Source: Welwitschia mirabilis
Lineage: Eukaryota > Gnetophyta > Gnetopsida > Welwitschiales
DNA: 21,807 bases
NCBI GenBank assembly: GCA_051453625.1
Contig: JBOZIK010000001.1
Coordinates: forward strand, 123,061,180-123,082,986
Reading direction: 5' to 3'
Part shown: positions 19,509 through 21,807 of the stretch, piece after piece
Position numbering within the stretch: position 1 is the stretch's first letter
Layout of the letters: every line of letters begins with the position of its first letter
Position numbers and translations under genes: made by a program
The notes under the pieces: model-generated
What the model was told of the DNA's origin: nothing
The model's database searches: none
Seen by the model: the letters and a program-made list of their open reading frames with translations, nothing else

Positions 19509-20352
19509 TACCTTTAATAGCTTGAGTTTTTATCCATATTGATTGTGGAATCAAAAGCCTTATAATAAATAGAAATCACCTCTAAAGCTACTTGCACATT
19601 TTGCTCAATCTCTTCCAAAGGTAAAAGGGTATCATTAGCAAATTGACTGTGGAGGACTTCAGAACCATCTAGAAGCAAGACTCCTCTAGGCATGGAATTA
19701 GACTTCTTAGCATTTAACATGGCTTCTAAAGTATCTGCTATAATAGTTAAGAGATAAGGTGCTAGAGGGCATCCCTGTCCAATATATCTTCCCATCTTGA
19801 TACGAGGAGAGAATTGATCATTGATACATATAAGGGAACATGCATCTGAAAGAAGCATTTTAATATGATCTTTAAAAACACTACCAAGATTATGATGCTT
19901 AAGAAGGCATAAGAAATAAGTCTAATCTAGTTTGTCATAAGCCTTTGAAAATTGAGTTTCAACAAAAGAACTTGTTGGGAATAAATAGCAACCCAATTCA
20001 TACATTTCACAACTATAATGACATTTTCTAAAATATATCGGTTTTTAACAAATCTTGTTTGCTATTTTCTAATAAGATCAAGGAGAAAGTTTTTTAGCCT
20101 GTTAGCTGTAGCATTTGCTATTATTTTGTAAAGAACATTTAGCAAAGTGATCGGTCTCTAATTTTTAATTAAGGAAGCATCACTCAATTTAGAAATAGTT
20201 TTCCCTAAAGAGTTATTATGAAGAGCTTCTAAGTATACTTCATAAGCATCATCAATTATATATCTCTAAAAGTATTTAAAGAATTCTGCTAGGAAGCCAT
20301 TTAAACTTGGCACTTCTCTATCTTTTAATTGACTCAAAGAAATAGTGATATC
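19509..20352 (-). pseudogene. LINE reverse transcriptase, decayed
   Basis: One frame runs from 20352 to about 20010 with three TAG stops (20268-20266, 20160-20158, 20074-20072). After a frameshift it continues from about 19970 through 'KAYDKLD' and a TAG at 19924-19922 to an open 114-residue segment (19858-19514). The stop after 'KLD' sits where the family has Trp (AYDxLDW), and the stop before 'RPITLLN' also replaces Trp. The catalytic FADD box is FAND (19639-19631 region), so one metal-binding Asp is lost. The family enzyme primes reverse transcription at nicked target DNA; this copy cannot. Confidence 0.85.
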
Positions 20353-21019
20353 TTGCAATAAAAGATGCTACATGAATAAGACAAAATAATTGATTATAAT
20401 TATGAAAATATCCATTTTTAAGAAAAATAAAATGGAGCTTAATGATAAGGGTTTATAGCATCTAAAATGAAGTGAGCAACCGTACTTCAAATTTCGGTAA
20501 CTTGTGATTGTGATAGACGTTAGCATGATTGATGTTATTTTTACTTAGGTTTTAGTTATATTAATGACATTAATTTAAAATTTATTAATTTTTATATTTT
20601 TTTTATTTTAATTTGATTAACTTTGCAAATACCTTTAGTAGGGTCTTTATGGTTTAAACGTTATTTCCAGTTGTATTATGTGTAAATAAATAGTAGGGAA
20701 TATTTGAGTCCAAAAGCATTCATATTAGAATTTGTTAAATAACATAAAATCCATTGAATTCGGTAGACCCAACTACATTAACTACCACCAAAATGAAGTC
20801 CACATGCATCGATATGGGTTAATGATGGAAAAGTAAAATAGGTGCAATTATAAATGCATCAACTTGCATAATCAATAATCATAGAAGCATCAATGATGGG
20901 AGGAAAGACTAAATGCAAACAAATCAAGTCACATTAACCAGCTATGTATGTTGGAAGAGGTATTCCCAGATATCGTGCTAAGTAATAAATTACAAAGTAA
21001 CAATAAATTTAAAAACTAT
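20353..21019. other. Intergenic, very AT-rich, nothing recognised
   Basis: This includes a nearly pure A/T stretch at about 20560-20625. If the LINE once had an endonuclease domain it would lie here, but no endonuclease motif is readable. Confidence 0.45.
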
Positions 21020-21125
21020 GAGCAACAGAAAAACACCAGAATTTTTACATGGTAAAGTCCTCAAAGTCACAAGGAAACCTCCATGGGAAATAAGCTTTTT
21101 ATTATCTGCTAAATGCAAAATACAT
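21020..21125 (-). repeat. LTR-like fragment
   Basis: The plus-strand order 'gaaaaacacc', 'acatggtaaagtcctcaa', 'cctccatgggaaataa' and 'tttttattatct' parallels the stretch of the copia LTR at 8325-8410 ('agaacac', 'tacgtggaaaaccgcaatga', 'aaccatgggaaagcaatg', 'ctttattatctt'). It is too diverged to belong to the same family and its ends were not found. It may be a solo LTR remnant of another copia family. Confidence 0.35.
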
Positions 21126-21567
21126 GGATTCCAGAGCACCTCAAGCTCAAAACATACAAGCTATCTTTGTCTTTTCTCACATTATCCCAAACTTTAATTC
21201 CTTTATGTAGGAATTATTCAAGAACTAACTTATTGTAAATAGACACAGTAGTAGGAAAGTAAATAGAGACTTTAACTATTACTCTAGTAATACAGTTTGT
21301 CTCTTACATATAAAAAAACTCATAACAAATTAGTAATCCCCTACTTAAACTAGAGATAAGAGGACAAAAGAGAACATATAGTTTACACTTGGGTGATACT
21401 TTATTAGAAGGATAGAGTTTTTGTTTTTAGTAAGTAAAGTTCAATTCACAGATATCTCAATAATGTAAACATTATGGCAAATTAATTTAGTCAAGAGTAT
21501 ATCCCTAGGCTTGACAAGAAGCTGCTTTATAAAATAATCATTCTTGCATGTTTAAGAAGAGAGAAAA
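21126..21567. other. Intergenic, nothing recognised
   Basis: AT-rich with no gene motif. On the minus strand, 'AAGTAGGGGA' near 21340 resembles a polypurine tract, but an adjoining LTR start could not be defined. Confidence 0.4.
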
Positions 21568-21655
21568 GAGGCTTAAATCATGATGATGGAGGTAGAAAAT
21601 AGTCTTAAATCATGATGATGGAGGAAAAAAAGAGGCTTAGAACTTGATGATGAGA
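21568..21655. repeat. Small minisatellite, three imperfect units
   Basis: Three units of about 33 bp carry 'cttaaatcatgatgatggagg' or a close variant (the third reads 'cttagaacttgatgatgag'). Confidence 0.7.
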
Positions 21656-21807
21656 TAAGCCTTCATCATAACCATGGAAACCCTAGTGGAATCAATGGGA
21701 AATAAGAGGAGAAGGGAATGTGGAATGAATCAAATTGAATATCAAATTTGAAATGAGAGACAAGACAAAGGATTTCATGACATCCCTTAGCCCATAATAT
21801 TAGACTA

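Larger units (their letters stand above)
18014..20352 (-). mobile_element. L1-type LINE relic
   Basis: Reading right to left, the minus strand carries the ordered landmarks of plant LINE ORF2: the 'P-x-LNGFLAEFFKYF' lead-in, 'RPITLLNVLYKIIANATANR', 'RFVKNRYILENVI', 'KAYDKLD', 'GQGCPLAPYLL', 'QFANDTLL', then the thumb ('KWASKPLSLTNRVVV') and zf-RVT region. No endonuclease domain is seen beyond 20352, so it is 5' truncated or decayed. The 3' boundary is estimated: coding-like sequence fades near 18010 and no poly(A) on the element strand is visible. The element ends about 300 bp upstream of the membrane-protein gene and reads towards it. Confidence 0.85.

Overview
The window looks like nuclear DNA from a seed plant with a large, repeat-filled genome. 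It is AT-rich and mostly non-coding. It holds a decayed Ty1/copia LTR retrotransposon with a plant-type initiator-Met-tRNA primer site, a decayed L1-type LINE, and the first three exons of an intron-containing gene whose product looks like an organelle-targeted membrane protein. A conifer is possible but cannot be shown from this sequence alone. No bacterial genes, CRISPR arrays, tRNA genes or rRNA genes were seen.

Layout. 1-3207 is intergenic, with short repeats and one decayed reading frame of unknown origin (2531-2821, minus). 3208-8786 is a copia element on the minus strand: 5' LTR at 8278-8786, primer-binding site at 8264-8275, then gag, protease, integrase, reverse transcriptase and RNase H relics down to 3703, and 3' LTR at 3208-3625. 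All coding parts carry stops, frameshifts or lost catalytic residues. Two runs of N interrupt its RT region. 8787-14024 is mostly anonymous. 14025-14506 is a 240-bp tandem duplication. 15707-15806 is another N run whose two flanks are the same 77 bp. 17720 down to 17033 (minus) holds three exons whose reading phases join without conflict and whose termini are splice sites; the 3' part of that gene was not found with confidence. 18014-20352 (minus) is a decayed LINE ending about 300 bp upstream of that gene's start codon. 20353-21807 is anonymous DNA with an LTR-like fragment and a small minisatellite.

Relationships. The two retroelements are independent and both appear dead. Many of their in-frame stops are TAG where the family has Trp (TGG) or Gln (CAG), which fits decay by deamination of methylated cytosine. 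The only locus here that may still work is the three-exon gene. The N runs at 4638-4737 and 15707-15806 both have duplicated flanks, so they probably mark unmerged overlapping contigs rather than missing sequence. I found no convincing new biological system; the most useful leads are the partial gene, the polypurine tract outside the 5' LTR, and the assembly duplications.
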